Shown: positions 8,185 to 19,684 of the stretch, in pieces
Layout: every line of letters begins with the position of its first letter
Position numbering within the stretch: the stretch's first letter is position 1
From: Pseudoxanthomonas wuyuanensis
GTDB taxonomy: Bacteria; Pseudomonadota; Gammaproteobacteria; Xanthomonadales; Xanthomonadaceae
NCBI RefSeq assembly: GCF_900215535.1
Contig: NZ_OCND01000007.1
Span: 216,681 to 280,680 of the forward strand
Reading direction: 5' to 3'
Length of the DNA stretch: 64,000 nt
The notes under the pieces: generated by a model
Seen by the model: the letters and a program-made list of their open reading frames with translations, nothing else
The model's database searches: none
What the model was told of the DNA's origin: nothing
Position numbers and translations under genes: made by a program

Positions 8185-9078
8185 TCAACCTTTGCCGTAC
8201 CGGCTTGGCGGTTGGCCTACGCGGCGACGGAAGGCAACGCTGAAGGTACTGGTTGAGCCATAGCCGACGCGTTCTGCCACTTCCGCGACGGTCAGTTCAT
8301 CGCGCCTGAGCAGGTCCTTGGCTATCTCCATGCGCCAGGCCAACAGGTACTCCATGGGAGGCGCGCCGACGATACGGACGAACCGGTCGAAGAAGGCCGA
8401 GCGCGACAGCGCCGCAGTTCTGGCGAGTTCGGCTACCGTCCAGGGGCGATCGACGTGCGCGTGCATCTGCTTCAACGCCACCGCCAGCCGTTCATCGCCC
8501 AGGCCGCGCAGCAGGCCAGGAGGCGCGCTTCCTGCAGTGGACCAGCGCATGGCCTCGACAAGCAACATCTCCACCAGCCGCGAGAGCATGTACTCGCTGC
8601 CCGGCTTCTTGTCCTCATATTCTTCGCCCACCATCTGTACAAGCTGCATCAGGCGGCTGGAGCCCTGGACGTGGACCACCGCGGGCAACAGCGATATCAG
8701 TAGCCCGGCATCGAAAGTGTCGAACAGGAAAGCGCCGCCGAGTGAGCGCATGTCCGGCGGTCCTTCCTGCTCACCGTGGCGCCGTTCTCCCTGTTCCCGG
8801 GGGGCGGCCTTGGGATCGATGAACACCGGCGGCGCCGGCACGAAACTGGACAGCGTGAAAGGCGGAGTCGTGGGCAGCAGCACGAAGTCCCCCGCGCGGA
8901 TTTTGATTGGCTCATGCCCGTCCACCGCCAGCAGGGCGCCGCCTTGCAGGACGATGCAGAAGCCAGGCTGCCCATACTCGGCGTAGCGCACGGCCCAGTT
9001 GCCCTTGCCGCTGATGACGTTGGCAAAGACCGCCCGCGGGCGAAGGAGCCGGACGACATCGGAAAGCGGATCGCTCAT
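8185..9078 (-). CDS. AraC-family transcriptional regulator (cupin sensor type)
   Basis: 297 residues. The N-terminal 180 or so form a cupin-like ligand domain (RYAEYGQPGFCIVLQGG, IRAGDFVLLP). The C-terminal 100 are an AraC double helix-turn-helix (WTVAELARTAALSRSAFFDRF, then VAERVGYGSTSTFSVAFRRRVG). It is divergent from a short-chain dehydrogenase gene with 99 bp between starts, a common pairing in which the regulator controls the oxidoreductase. The effector is unknown. Confidence 0.9.
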   Translation of the reverse strand: MSDPLSDVVRLLRPRAVFANVISGKGNWAVRYAEYGQPGFCIVLQGGALLAVDGHEPIKIRAGDFVLLPTTPPFTLSSFVPAPPVFIDPKAAPREQGERRHGEQEGPPDMRSLGGAFLFDTFDAGLLISLLPAVVHVQGSSRLMQLVQMVGEEYEDKKPGSEYMLSRLVEMLLVEAMRWSTAGSAPPGLLRGLGDERLAVALKQMHAHVDRPWTVAELARTAALSRSAFFDRFVRIVGAPPMEYLLAWRMEIAKDLLRRDELTVAEVAERVGYGSTSTFSVAFRRRVGQPPSRYGKG

Positions 9079-9177
9079 TCCGGACTTTGGCTAAAAAACA
9101 ACGGACTTTGCATCATCGATAATCCGGAGATGCTGGCCTATCGTTTCTCGCGAGTCAACCCACTCTCGGAGAACGAA

Positions 9178-9921
9178 ATGAAGACTGTCCTTATCACCGG
9201 CTGTTCCTCCGGCTACGGCCTGGAGACTGCCCGCTACTTCCTGTCCCAGGGCTGGAACGTCATCGCCACCATGCGCACTCCGCGCCAGGACCTATTGCCG
9301 GCCTCTCCCAACCTGCGCGTGCTGGCGCTGGACGTGACCCGGCCAGAGAGCATTGCGCAGGCACTGGATGCGGCGGGCGACATCGACGTTCTGGTCAACA
9401 ACGCCGGCATCGGCCTGTTCGGGGCGTTCGAAGCCACGCCCATGTCCACCGTACGGGACGTCTTCGAAACCAACACCTTCGGCGTCATGGCCATGTGCCA
9501 GGCCGTGATTCCCCGGTTTCGCCAGCGCCGCGCCGGCCTCATCGTCAACGTAACGTCCAGCGCCACCCTGGCACCGTTCCCGCTGGTGGCCGCGTACACC
9601 GCCAGCAAGACCGCGGTCGAAGGCTTTACCGCATCGCTGGCGCATGAACTCAAGTCATTCGATGTGCGGGTCAAGCTGGTAGAACCCGGCTACGGCCCCT
9701 CCACCAGCTTCACCGCCAACGGCCAGCAGCGCATGCAGGGGCTGATTCCGCAAGCGTACGAAGTCTTTGCCCACCGCGTTTTTGCCGGCCTGGGGCACAC
9801 CACCGCGGTGACGAAGGAAGACGACGTGGCCCAGGTCGTGTGGCAGGCGGCCAACGACACCTCGGACCGCTTGCACTTTCCTGCAGGTGCCGACGCGCTG
9901 GCGCTGGCCGCGCAGCGTTGA
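9178..9921 (+). CDS. Short-chain dehydrogenase/reductase (classical SDR)
   Basis: 247 residues with the Rossmann motif TGCSSGYG (7-14), NNAG in the core and the catalytic YTASK. A GGAG eight bases upstream supports the ATG at 9178 rather than the long upstream extension of the frame. The SSGYG-type N-terminus and the LVEPGYGPS segment suggest an NADP-dependent reductase of broad substrate class. It is probably controlled by the divergent AraC regulator. The substrate is not inferable. Confidence 0.9.
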   Translation: MKTVLITGCSSGYGLETARYFLSQGWNVIATMRTPRQDLLPASPNLRVLALDVTRPESIAQALDAAGDIDVLVNNAGIGLFGAFEATPMSTVRDVFETNTFGVMAMCQAVIPRFRQRRAGLIVNVTSSATLAPFPLVAAYTASKTAVEGFTASLAHELKSFDVRVKLVEPGYGPSTSFTANGQQRMQGLIPQAYEVFAHRVFAGLGHTTAVTKEDDVAQVVWQAANDTSDRLHFPAGADALALAAQR

Positions 9922-10031
9922 GCATGCACCATGGCCGGTGTAGCCCACCGTGACCGCGGTGCGTACCGACCGGACAAGCCAAGTCCGTTCAATCGCTGCG
10001 ACGCGAATGGAAATCCTGGCGGCTTGCAGAT

Positions 10032-10054
10032 ACTATACCCCAGTATTGGATAGT
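10032..10054. promoter_or_regulatory. Candidate FrmR operator
   Basis: An inverted repeat ACTATaCC...GGATAGT, with ACTAT at 10032-10036 and ATAGT at 10050-10054, flanks a C-rich centre 15 bases before frmR. CsoR/FrmR-family proteins bind pseudopalindromes with C/G tracts and AT-rich ends at this position, so formaldehyde-responsive autoregulation is likely. Confidence 0.6.
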
Positions 10055-10068
10055 CGCCGGGCCGCCGC

Positions 10069-10344
10069 ATGCCGCACACCCCGCAGGAAAAGAAACGCGT
10101 ACTGACCCGGGTGCGTCGCATCAAGGGGCAGGCGGAGGCGCTGGAACGCGCGCTGGAAGCCGGCGTCGACTGCGCTGCGGTGCTGCAGCAGATCGCGGCC
10201 ATCCGCGGCGCGGTGAACGGGCTGATGTCGGAAGTGATGGAAGCGCATATCCGCGAGGAGTTCGGCCAGGCGGCCGGTTCGCAAGCCCAGCGCGCGGCGC
10301 GCGTGCGCGAAATGACCGGGCTGGTCCGCTCCTATCTCAAGTAA
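10069..10344 (+). CDS. frmR: FrmR formaldehyde-responsive repressor (CsoR/RcnR family)
   Basis: 91 residues, all-helical, typical family size. The formaldehyde-sensing pair is in place: Pro2 at the N-terminus and Cys35 (GVDCAAVLQQI), with His60 in the EAHIREE segment. FrmR binds its operator until formaldehyde cross-links Pro2 and Cys35. It is the first gene of frmR-frmA-frmB and probably represses the set through the inverted repeat just upstream. The start immediately precedes PHTPQEKKRVLTRVRRIKGQ, the canonical family N-terminus. Confidence 0.93.
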   Translation: MPHTPQEKKRVLTRVRRIKGQAEALERALEAGVDCAAVLQQIAAIRGAVNGLMSEVMEAHIREEFGQAAGSQAQRAARVREMTGLVRSYLK

Positions 10345-10403
10345 CCGGCGGCCGCATCGTTTCGGCCCCCGTTGTCCTATCGGTATCGAACACGCAGGAG
10401 TAA

Positions 10404-11516
<1,113 letters not shown>

Positions 11517-11523
11517 ACAATCC

Positions 11524-11612
11524 TCCTGTAGGAGTGGTGCCGGCATGCCGGCACCGGTAAGTCGCGATGCTTTGCGTGTAGCCCCATCGCGACGCACGTC
11601 GCTCCTACAGGA
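11524..11612. repeat. Palindromic repeat (GGAGCGACG family) between frmA and frmB
   Basis: The 89-bp unit starts TCCTGTAGGAG and ends CTCCTACAGGA. It contains an inner GGTGCCGGCATGCCGGCACC palindrome and the GTCGCGA / TCGCGAC pair shared with copies at 44757-45164, 52282-52740, 53182-53347 and 58362-58545. Transcribed, it would fold into a long hairpin that could attenuate or stabilise the frm mRNA. Confidence 0.85.
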
Positions 11613-11641
11613 AAATACCCACGGACCACTGGAGTAGCGCT

Positions 11642-12514
11642 TTGGAACGCATCGAACACCGCGCCTGTTTCGGTGGCTGGCAGGACGTCTACCGGCACGC
11701 ATCGGAAACGCTGGGTTGCGGCATGAACATCGCCGTCTACCTGCCACCGCAGGCGGCTACGCAGAAGCTGCCGGTGCTGTACTGGTTGTCCGGGCTGACC
11801 TGCACGGAGCAGAACTTCATCACCAAGGCAGGCGCGCAGCGCTATGCGGCCGAGCACGGCATCATCCTGGTGGCGCCGGACACCAGTCCGCGCGGCGACG
11901 ACGTGGCCGATGCCGAAGGCTACGACCTGGGCAAGGGCGCCGGCTTCTATGTCAACGCCACCCGGGCGCCGTGGTCGACCCACTACCGCATGTACGACTA
12001 CGTGGTATCCGAACTGCCGGCGTTGATCGAAGCGCATTTCCCGGCGAGCGCCGCGCGCGCCATCAGCGGCCATTCGATGGGCGGACATGGCGCATTGATC
12101 GCCGCGCTGAAGAACCCGGGCCGCTACCGCAGCGTGTCGGCGTTCTCGCCGATCGTCGCGCCGTCGCAGGTGCCGTGGGGCGAGAAGGCGTTTGCCGCCT
12201 ACCTGGGCGATGACCGCCAGGCATGGAAGGCGTGGGACGCGACCGAGCTGGTGGCCGCTGCGCCGGAAAAACTGCCGCTACTGATCGACCAGGGCGATGC
12301 CGACGAATTCCTGGCCAGCCAGCTGAAGCCGGAACGGCTGCGCGACGCCAGCGCCGCCGCCGGCCATCCGTTGCAGCTGCGCCTGCGACCAGGCTACGAC
12401 CACAGCTACTACTTCATCAGCAGCTTCATCGGCGAACATATCGCCCACCATGCCGCGGCATTGCGGTCCCCTGCACGCGCCTATAAAGAAGACGCCAGCT
12501 CAAAATCGGTATAG
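11642..12514 (+). CDS. frmB: S-formylglutathione hydrolase
   Basis: 290 residues of the esterase-D type alpha/beta hydrolase family. It hydrolyses S-formylglutathione to formate and glutathione. The nucleophile Ser145 sits in GHSMGGHG; the acid (DQGDADEFL) and His (YDHSYYF) of the triad are present, and [11 protein letters not shown] is a family signature. The likely start is TTG at 11642, with CTGGAG eight bases upstream; no ATG precedes the conserved N-terminus. The last dozen residues extend beyond the usual end and overlap the convergent gene by 34 bases. Confidence 0.93.
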   Translation: MERIEHRACFGGWQDVYRHASETLGCGMNIAVYLPPQAATQKLPVLYWLSGLTCTEQNFITKAGAQRYAAEHGIILVAPDTSPRGDDVADAEGYDLGKGAGFYVNATRAPWSTHYRMYDYVVSELPALIEAHFPASAARAISGHSMGGHGALIAALKNPGRYRSVSAFSPIVAPSQVPWGEKAFAAYLGDDRQAWKAWDATELVAAAPEKLPLLIDQGDADEFLASQLKPERLRDASAAAGHPLQLRLRPGYDHSYYFISSFIGEHIAHHAAALRSPARAYKEDASSKSV

Positions 12515-13170
12515 GCGAAGCGGCCATCGCGCAGCACGGTGTCGCCGCGCTCCAACCTTATCGGCGCGGAAAACATCGGCCCGTCCCAAACGCAGGTATG
12601 GAACTCGCCGTTCTCGCCGCAGGCATCCACCTGTGCGGGAAGACTGTCCAGCAATGCGGCATCGAAATCGCGGCCGGCGAAGCCTGCGTCGAGCTGCGTC
12701 GTATCCACGCAGCACAGGTTCGCGCGCAGGCCGCCTGCCATCATCTCGCGCGCCAATTGCGCGGTGTCGCTTCCGAACAGCGGGGTCAGGATTTGCCAGC
12801 CCAGCCGCGCGCAGCTGCCCTCGCGATAACGGCGGATGTCTTCCAGAAACAGATCGCCGAAAGCGGCGGTCGCCAGTCCCGGCCAGCGCGCGGCCGCCTG
12901 CGCCAACGCATCGGCCATCGCCGATTCGTACTCCTGGTTGCCGCAGCCGGCCGGAATCATCGCTTCCAGCAACGGCAACCCGGCCGCCCGGGCCTGCGCA
13001 TGCAGCACCGTGCGGCGGATGCCCTGCATCGAGACGCGATCGTATTCGGCGGTCACCGTGGTCAGCAGCGCAATCACCTCCACGTCGCTGCGCTGGCGCA
13101 GGGCATGCAGCGTCCATGCCGCATCCTTGCCGCCGCTCCAGGCCAGCAGCACCGGCAACGGGCGGGACAT
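12481..13170 (-). CDS. Diphthine-ammonia-ligase-like ATP pyrophosphatase (DUF71)
   Basis: 229 residues of the adenine-nucleotide alpha-hydrolase superfamily. The PP-loop SGGKD (12-16) begins the protein, followed by the family motif [13 protein letters not shown] and the C-terminal GENGEFHT stretch that defines the Dph6/DUF71 group. Bacteria do not make diphthamide, so the true substrate is unknown; an ATP-dependent amidation is expected. The ATG lies one base inside the edge of the MITE-like element at 13172, so the native leader and ribosome-binding site appear to have been replaced. The 3' end overlaps frmB. Confidence 0.82.
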   Translation of the reverse strand: MSRPLPVLLAWSGGKDAAWTLHALRQRSDVEVIALLTTVTAEYDRVSMQGIRRTVLHAQARAAGLPLLEAMIPAGCGNQEYESAMADALAQAAARWPGLATAAFGDLFLEDIRRYREGSCARLGWQILTPLFGSDTAQLAREMMAGGLRANLCCVDTTQLDAGFAGRDFDAALLDSLPAQVDACGENGEFHTCVWDGPMFSAPIRLERGDTVLRDGRFAYTDFELASSL

Positions 13171-13171
13171 C

Positions 13172-13439
13172 AGGGCTTGTTAACGCTATTGGGATAGGTC
13201 ACGTTGCTTTCCAGCGGTTGTCAGGTGGTTGTGCGTGGCGCAGCGGCAGGCTGGTGGCCTGTCCAAGCCGCGCGCGGCTGCCTGGCGACCGCTGGGATAG
13301 CAACCCGGAGGGCCGTCACTGAGTGCGCGCGGTACTGCGTCATCACTCGGGCGTGTATCGACATACACTTCCTCATTCTTCCTTGTCCCGCACGCACTCA
13401 GTGGCGGCGTGACCTATCCCAATAGCATTAATAAGCCCT
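13172..13439. mobile_element. MITE-like element with 32-bp terminal inverted repeats
   Basis: A 268-bp segment whose ends are inverted copies (13172-13203 and 13408-13439) matching at 30 of 32 positions, each including ATTGGGATAGGTCACG. It encodes no transposase; the small frames inside both read through the repeat into RDLSQ and are not credible genes. It abuts the DUF71 start codon on the left. On the right its last two bases complete the TAG stop codon of the next gene. No target duplication longer than a base or two was found. Confidence 0.8.
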
Positions 13440-13782
13440 AGGCCGCGGACACGTCGCGCAACTCCCAACTGCTGCCGGCCAGCAGGCGCAGGCGGTGCTT
13501 CAGCACCAGGCCGGGAATCGAGGTGGTGGCGACCAGCGCGATCTGCAGGTTCTTCTGCTGGCCGCTGACCTGGGCCTGCGGATCGACCACGCCCAGCGAG
13601 GCATCCACCTCATCGGGGTCGTCCTGGGCCCGGCGCCAGCGTTCGAACAGGCTGGCGCTGCGCAGCGCATCCTGCAGCTGCGCGGCAAATTCGTCGGCGC
13701 CCTGGGCGCTGAAACTGAAGGCCGCATTGTCGCCGCGCGCGCGTGCGGGAACCGGCAGGTTGATGTAGTAGCGGACGGACAT
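13438..13782 (-). CDS. Conserved-looking small protein of unknown function
   Basis: 114 residues starting SVRYYINLPVPARARG, soluble, with no signal peptide and no family I recognise. The stop codon TAG (13438-13440) uses two bases of the MITE-like element, so the original C-terminus has probably been changed or trimmed after DVSAA. A short GC hairpin and AT-rich spacer (13790-13825) separate it from the DegV gene upstream, giving it possible transcriptional independence. Confidence 0.6.
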   Translation of the reverse strand: MSVRYYINLPVPARARGDNAAFSFSAQGADEFAAQLQDALRSASLFERWRRAQDDPDEVDASLGVVDPQAQVSGQQKNLQIALVATTSIPGLVLKHRLRLLAGSSWELRDVSAA

Positions 13783-13837
13783 TGCTGGCTCGCCTCCTTG
13801 GAGGCGGCTAGCTTAATAAAGCCGCGTTAGGCGGCCG

Positions 13838-14785
13838 TTATGCGACCTTGAAGGTATGCGGCTCGGAGGCGAAACCGACCACCACCGCACCCTTGCCCAC
13901 GTTGACCATGCCGGTCAGGCTCATCACGCTTTCGAATACTTCCACATTGTGGTTGGCGCAGATGTCGCGCAGGCGCTGGTAACCGGGCAGGGCGCGCAGC
14001 TCGGCCAGTTCGCCGCCGTAGCTCAGGCAGACGGTCGGCGTCATCAGCCCGGCGGCGACCCGGTTGCCGGCGAACTTGAACAACTGTTCGACCGCGTTCT
14101 CGAAGCCCTTGATCTTGGCCACCGGCTCGGTATTGCCGCGGTAGCCGCGCAGCACCGGTTTGATGTCCAGCGCGCTGCCCAGCGCGGCGCTGAGCAGGCC
14201 CACGCTGCGGTCGCCCTTGGTGCGGGCGCGGGCGCGCAGGTAGTACAGATCGCGCGGAATCATGTAGCCGTGGGTGTTGGCCGCCAGCAGCTCCAGCCGT
14301 TCGCGGATCTGCTGCACGCCGGTGCCGGCCGCGCGCATGCGCACCGCTTCGACCGCGGTCACGCCCTGGGCGGCGAACAGATTCTGGGTGTCGATGACCC
14401 GCAGCGCGAACGGCGAGTTGTGCCCGGCCGCCTGCCGCACCGGCTTGTAGTCGTTGAGGATGGCGAAGCTGGCCTGCATCGCGTTGTCGTAGATCGGGCT
14501 GCGCGTCTTGGTGATGGTCATGCAGAAGACGTGGTCGTAGTCGATCACCAGCTGGCCCAGGAACAGGTCGCGAATCTGGTTGACGGTGAACGGCGTGGTC
14601 TCGGCCTCATGCCCGCGTTCGGCCACGTGCGCATGCAGGAAGCCGAGCGTGGCTTCCTCGTCGCGATGATCGGCCAGCACCGCGTCGCCAATGCGCACGG
14701 TAATCGGCAGCACCACGATATGGTTCTGCTGCAGGAAGTCCTGCGGCAAATCGCAGGCCGAATCCACCACAATCCCGATGCGCAT
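13838..14785 (-). CDS. DegV-family fatty-acid-binding protein
   Basis: 315 residues from the ATG at 14785, which has GGGAGGGG eight bases upstream; the frame extends nine codons further without such a site. The IGIVVDSACDLP start, the VLPITVRIGD and FTVNQIRD motifs of the first domain and the TKTRSPIYDNAM region match DegV proteins. In Gram-positives these are the fatty-acid-binding FakB subunits that present lipid to the kinase FakA. No FakA is nearby, and the role in Gammaproteobacteria is unclear. Confidence 0.85.
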   Translation of the reverse strand: MRIGIVVDSACDLPQDFLQQNHIVVLPITVRIGDAVLADHRDEEATLGFLHAHVAERGHEAETTPFTVNQIRDLFLGQLVIDYDHVFCMTITKTRSPIYDNAMQASFAILNDYKPVRQAAGHNSPFALRVIDTQNLFAAQGVTAVEAVRMRAAGTGVQQIRERLELLAANTHGYMIPRDLYYLRARARTKGDRSVGLLSAALGSALDIKPVLRGYRGNTEPVAKIKGFENAVEQLFKFAGNRVAAGLMTPTVCLSYGGELAELRALPGYQRLRDICANHNVEVFESVMSLTGMVNVGKGAVVVGFASEPHTFKVA

Positions 14786-14907
14786 CTCGGCCCCTCCCGG
14801 CTTTGCTCGCATTCGACTTACGAAACGTAGTCCGATTAGACACGATTGGCCGTGACGGTGGCTACTGATTTGTGCGGCGCATCACTTTTCCTGTTCTACC
14901 TCCATCC

Positions 14908-14940
14908 AGCCGGGACGCAGCGTATGGCCGCGTCCCGGCT
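14908..14940 (-). terminator. Hairpin terminator downstream of the amidohydrolase pair
   Basis: An 11-bp perfect stem AGCCGGGACGC / GCGTCCCGGCT closes an 11-base loop. It begins seven bases after the stop codon of the second amidohydrolase, on the minus strand. No clear T-run follows. Confidence 0.6.
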
Positions 14941-14946
14941 GTGCGC

Positions 14947-16361
14947 TCAGTACGAATATGCCCGCGGCAGCCCACCGGCATCGCGCAGGTAACGGTCGCG
15001 CAATTCGGTCTGGCGCGAGCGCATCGGCAGCGCACGGCCGTCCAGCCAGATCTGCTCGGCGGTGTGCGCCACGTCCAGCGGGTCGCCGGTCCACAGCACC
15101 AGGTCGGCGCGCTTGCCGACCGCAATCGTGCCCAAGCGCTCGTCCACGCCAAAGGCCTGCGCCGGCACCCGGGTCAGCCCGGCCAGGCCGTCCTGCCACG
15201 GCAGGCCGTTGGCGACCGCGTTGCCGGCCAGCTGGCGGATCTTGCGCGCATTGTGCGAGGCATCGCCGGACTGGCTGAAGCCGACCGCCACACCTGCGGC
15301 CTGCAGCCGCGCGGCGTTTTCCAGCGTTGCGCCGATCTGATCGAAATCGGCCGGCAGGTCCGCCAGCGCATCGACGAACACCGGCACCTTCGCCTGGGCC
15401 AGCTGCGGCGCCAGTTTCCAGGCTTCGGCGCCGCCGGCGATGGCGATGCGCACGTTCTCGCGCTGGGCCCAGCGCAGCAGCTGGCGGATGTCGGCGGCGC
15501 GGTTGACCGCAACCACGATGCGGCCATTGCCGGCCAGGTAGCGGGCCAGCGTGGCACGCCCGGCGGGAGTCAGCAACGCGTGCGGCGAATCGCTGGGCAT
15601 GCGCCCGCGCGCTTCGGCGACCAGTTGGTCCAGCAGCATCCACTGCGCGGCACGCGAATTGCCGCTGAGGCTGGCGGCCGGGCTGCCCAGACGGATGAAC
15701 AATGCGCGCGGGCCGGCCGGGTCGGCGCTGCCGTCCAGCCGCATCACCGCGCCCTGGCCGGCGATGAACGAACCGCCGGTGGTCGCGCCCAGCAGGGTGA
15801 AGCCCAGCCCTTCCACGCGCGCCACCGGAATCAGCACCGAAGCCGGGTTGTAGGCCAGGGTGACATCGAATTCCGGCCACATCGGCTGCTGGGTCAGGGT
15901 CAGCGCGCCATCGTCGGTGGCCGATTCGCCGGACACCTCCTCGATACCGATCTCGGTGATGCCGCCGAACAGGGCCGGGGTCAGCGGGCGGCCATTGGCC
16001 TCGACCACCGTGGCGCCGGCCGGTGCAGCCAGGCCGCTGCCGACGGCGCGGATGACCCCGCCTTGCACCAGCACATCGCTGGCGTTCAACGACCCCTGCG
16101 GCCCGGCGGTATGCACGGTGGCATTGCGGATCAGCATGTCCTGCGCGAACGCGTTGACGGACACGGCCGCCATGCATGCTGCCAGCGCCACCGCTTTTGC
16201 CGTCGTTTTGGCCGTCATCCCGGTGCAAGCCGGGACCCAGCGACGTCCGGTCGGACATCCGCCAGGTGCAGCAAAAGGCACTGGGTCCCGGCTTGCGCCG
16301 GGATGACGAGCAGAAACGGGATGACGGGCGGGATGACGAATGGAGAGAACTCGAATGAACT

Positions 16362-16365
<4 letters not shown>
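14947..16365 (-). CDS. Exported amidohydrolase-family protein lacking the HxH metal motif
   Basis: 472 residues if started at the ATG (16363-16365) that overlaps the TGA of the upstream amidohydrolase (ATGA). The N-terminus is odd: after MKFIRVLSIRHPARHP comes about 35 residues translated from a palindromic repeat (16214-16307), and only then a normal signal peptide AVALAACMAAVSVNAFAQ. An in-frame ATG at 16218, created by the repeat, would give a clean 423-residue preprotein. The beta-sandwich and the terminal FGVDERLGTIAVGKRADLVLW motif are those of imidazolonepropionase-like amidohydrolases. However, the usual HxH after the first strand is replaced by GGITEIG, so metal binding and catalysis are doubtful. 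It may work as a partner of the tandem enzyme. Confidence 0.85.
16214..16307. repeat. Paired REP-like palindromes (GTCATCCCGG family) inside coding sequence
   Basis: Two inverted copies of a 27-bp unit (16214-16240 and 16281-16307), each containing CATCCCGG and CCGGGA(T/C)C, face each other. Short GGGATGACG echoes follow at 16319-16338. The unit lies wholly within the 5' coding part of the second amidohydrolase and keeps the frame open. A decayed pair of the same family is at 55930-55990. Confidence 0.85.
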
Positions 16366-17780
<1,415 letters not shown>

Positions 17781-17874
17781 GGTGGATCCCCGCGGAGGTC
17801 GCCCAAACCTAACCGCCCGGGCGCCCGCTTGCCAAGTGCCATAATCGCGGCAAACAACAAGAACCAGACCCGCC

Positions 17875-18651
17875 ATGAAAGACAAGACCGAAATCGTCGA
17901 CAACTGGCTGCCGCGCTACACCGGCGTGCCGCTGGACCAGTTCGGCGAACACATCCTGCTGACCAACTTCGGCGGCTACCTCAATGTGTTTTCGCAGCTG
18001 ACCGGCGCGCCGATCGTCGGCCTGGACCGGCCGATGGCCAGTGCCACCTTCGACGGCATCAGCATGATCAATTTCGGCATGGGCAGCCCCAACGCCGCAA
18101 CGATGATGGACCTGCTGTCGGCCATCATGCCCAAGGCGGTGCTGTTCCTGGGCAAATGCGGCGGTCTGAAGCGGAAGAATCAACTGGGCGATCTGGTGCT
18201 ACCGATCGCCGCGATACGCGGCGAGGGCACCAGCAACGACTACCTGCTGCCGGAGGTGCCGGCGCTGCCTGCGTTCGCGCTGCAGCGCGCGGTATCGACG
18301 ATGATCCGCGACCTGGGCCACGACTACTGGACCGGCACCGTCTACACCACCAACCGCCGCGTCTGGGAGCACGACGTGGATTTCAAGGAATACCTGCGCA
18401 AGCTGCGCTGCATGGCCATCGACATGGAAACGGCGACCGTGTTCGCCGCCGGTTTCGCCAACCGCATTCCCTGCGGCGCGCTGCTGCTGGTTTCGGACCA
18501 GCCGATGATTCCCGAAGGCATCAAGACCGAAGCCTCCGATGCCAGGGTCAGCTCGCAGTTCGTCGAAAACCACATCACCATCGGCATCGAGGCGCTGAAG
18601 CTGATCCGCCGCAACGGCAAGTCGGTGCGGCACCTGCGTTTCGATGAATAG
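17875..18651 (+). CDS. AMP nucleosidase-like phosphorylase-superfamily enzyme
   Basis: 258 residues of the purine nucleoside phosphorylase / AMP nucleosidase superfamily. The motifs LGKCGGL, YTTNRRVWEHD and MAIDMETATVFAAGF (the nucleoside-binding MxxExA region) match the short bacterial AMP nucleosidases, which split AMP into adenine and ribose 5-phosphate and lack the N-terminal regulatory domain of E. coli Amn. The ATG at 17875 follows GACCCGCC with no strong Shine-Dalgarno. It is divergent from the amidohydrolase pair, with 94 bp between. Confidence 0.85.
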   Translation: MKDKTEIVDNWLPRYTGVPLDQFGEHILLTNFGGYLNVFSQLTGAPIVGLDRPMASATFDGISMINFGMGSPNAATMMDLLSAIMPKAVLFLGKCGGLKRKNQLGDLVLPIAAIRGEGTSNDYLLPEVPALPAFALQRAVSTMIRDLGHDYWTGTVYTTNRRVWEHDVDFKEYLRKLRCMAIDMETATVFAAGFANRIPCGALLLVSDQPMIPEGIKTEASDARVSSQFVENHITIGIEALKLIRRNGKSVRHLRFDE

Positions 18652-18720
18652 GCGCGCGCATACGCAACGGCGGCAGGCCTCTGTATTATTCAAACACCAC
18701 AAGGTCCGGAGGAAACGGCA

Positions 18721-19131
18721 ATGACGACGCAGACGTATACCGGAAGCTGCCACTGCGGGGACGTGAAGTTCGAGGTCGATCTCGACCTCGCCGAAGGCGG
18801 CGGCAAGTGCAACTGCAGCATCTGCCGCAAGACCCGCAACTGGTCGGCAAGCGTGAAGCCCGACGCCTTCCGCCTGCTCAGCGATACGGCAGCGACCACC
18901 GACTATTTCCGCAACGGCGTCGTCCACTGGCCTTTCTGCAAGACCTGCGGCGTGCGCCCTTACGGCTATGGCGATATCCCGGAAGCCGGCGGGCCGTTCG
19001 TGTCGGTGCAGCTCGCGTGCCTCGACGATGTCGACAGCCAAGCCCTGGCCGAAGCACCGGTGCGCTACGCCAACGGCCGCGACAACGACTGGTGGCACGA
19101 GCCTTCGGATGCGGAGAAGGCGTTCCTATGA
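18721..19131 (+). CDS. GFA-domain zinc protein (glutathione-dependent formaldehyde-activating-like)
   Basis: 136 residues with the full zinc ligand set of the GFA fold: Cys10/Cys12 (SCHCGDV), Cys30/Cys32/Cys35 (CNCSIC) and Cys73/Cys76 (FCKTCG). GFA-domain proteins bind glutathione adducts, but most members have no proven formaldehyde activity. Although an frm cluster lies in the window, it is 6 kb away and unlinked. GGAGG seven bases upstream supports the start. It is coupled to the DUF924 gene by an ATGA overlap. Confidence 0.88.
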   Translation: MTTQTYTGSCHCGDVKFEVDLDLAEGGGKCNCSICRKTRNWSASVKPDAFRLLSDTAATTDYFRNGVVHWPFCKTCGVRPYGYGDIPEAGGPFVSVQLACLDDVDSQALAEAPVRYANGRDNDWWHEPSDAEKAFL

Positions 19132-19676
19132 GCGGAAGCGTCGCTCCCGGTCCGGTGGTCGATTTTTGGCGCGAAGCCGGCTACGAAAAATGGTTCGCCA
19201 ACGATGATGCCTTCGATGCGGCCTTCGACCAGGGCTTTCGCGAACTGCATTTCCGCGCGGCGCGGCGGGAGTTGGAAGATTGGATGAGCGGTGCGGAGGG
19301 CGCGCTGGCCTTGGTATTGCTGCTGGATCAGTTCCCGCGCAATTGCTTCCGCGGCAGTGCGCATTCCTATGCCACCGACGGATTGGCACGGCACTACGCT
19401 GACCGCGCGGTCGCTTCAGGCTATGACCGCCAGGTGGTCCCGGCGCTGCGCATCTTCTTCTATATGCCGTTCGAGCACTCCGAATCGCTGCAAGACCAGC
19501 AACGCTCGCTGGATCTGTTCGGCGCGGTAGGCGACGACAACTATCTGAAGTACGCGCAACTGCACTACGACATCATCGAGCGCTTCGGCCGCTTCCCGCA
19601 CCGCAATCGCGCGCTGGGCCGCGAGTCGACCCAGGAAGAAGTCGACTATCTGGCCAACGGCGGATTCAGCGGCTGA
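19128..19676 (+). CDS. DUF924 family protein
   Basis: 182 residues; the VVDFWREAGYEKWF opening, LVLLLDQFPRNCFRG and RIFFYMPFEHSESLQDQ are the defining motifs of DUF924, an all-helical TPR-like fold of unknown function. The ATG overlaps the TGA of the GFA gene, so the two are one transcript. The His and Asp of the PFEHSE and LDQFPRN motifs are the most conserved residues and could form a metal site, but this is untested. Confidence 0.88.
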   Translation: MSGSVAPGPVVDFWREAGYEKWFANDDAFDAAFDQGFRELHFRAARRELEDWMSGAEGALALVLLLDQFPRNCFRGSAHSYATDGLARHYADRAVASGYDRQVVPALRIFFYMPFEHSESLQDQQRSLDLFGAVGDDNYLKYAQLHYDIIERFGRFPHRNRALGRESTQEEVDYLANGGFSG

Positions 19677-19684
19677 CGCTTTTT

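Noticed and set aside
13186..13425. Two small overlapping frames inside the MITE-like element
   Set aside because: Both owe their shared RDLSQ ending to the terminal inverted repeats; too short and low-quality for a transposase.
18721..19131. GFA protein as part of the formaldehyde detoxification cluster
   Set aside because: It is 6 kb from frmRAB, coupled to DUF924, and most GFA-domain proteins have no demonstrated role in formaldehyde metabolism.
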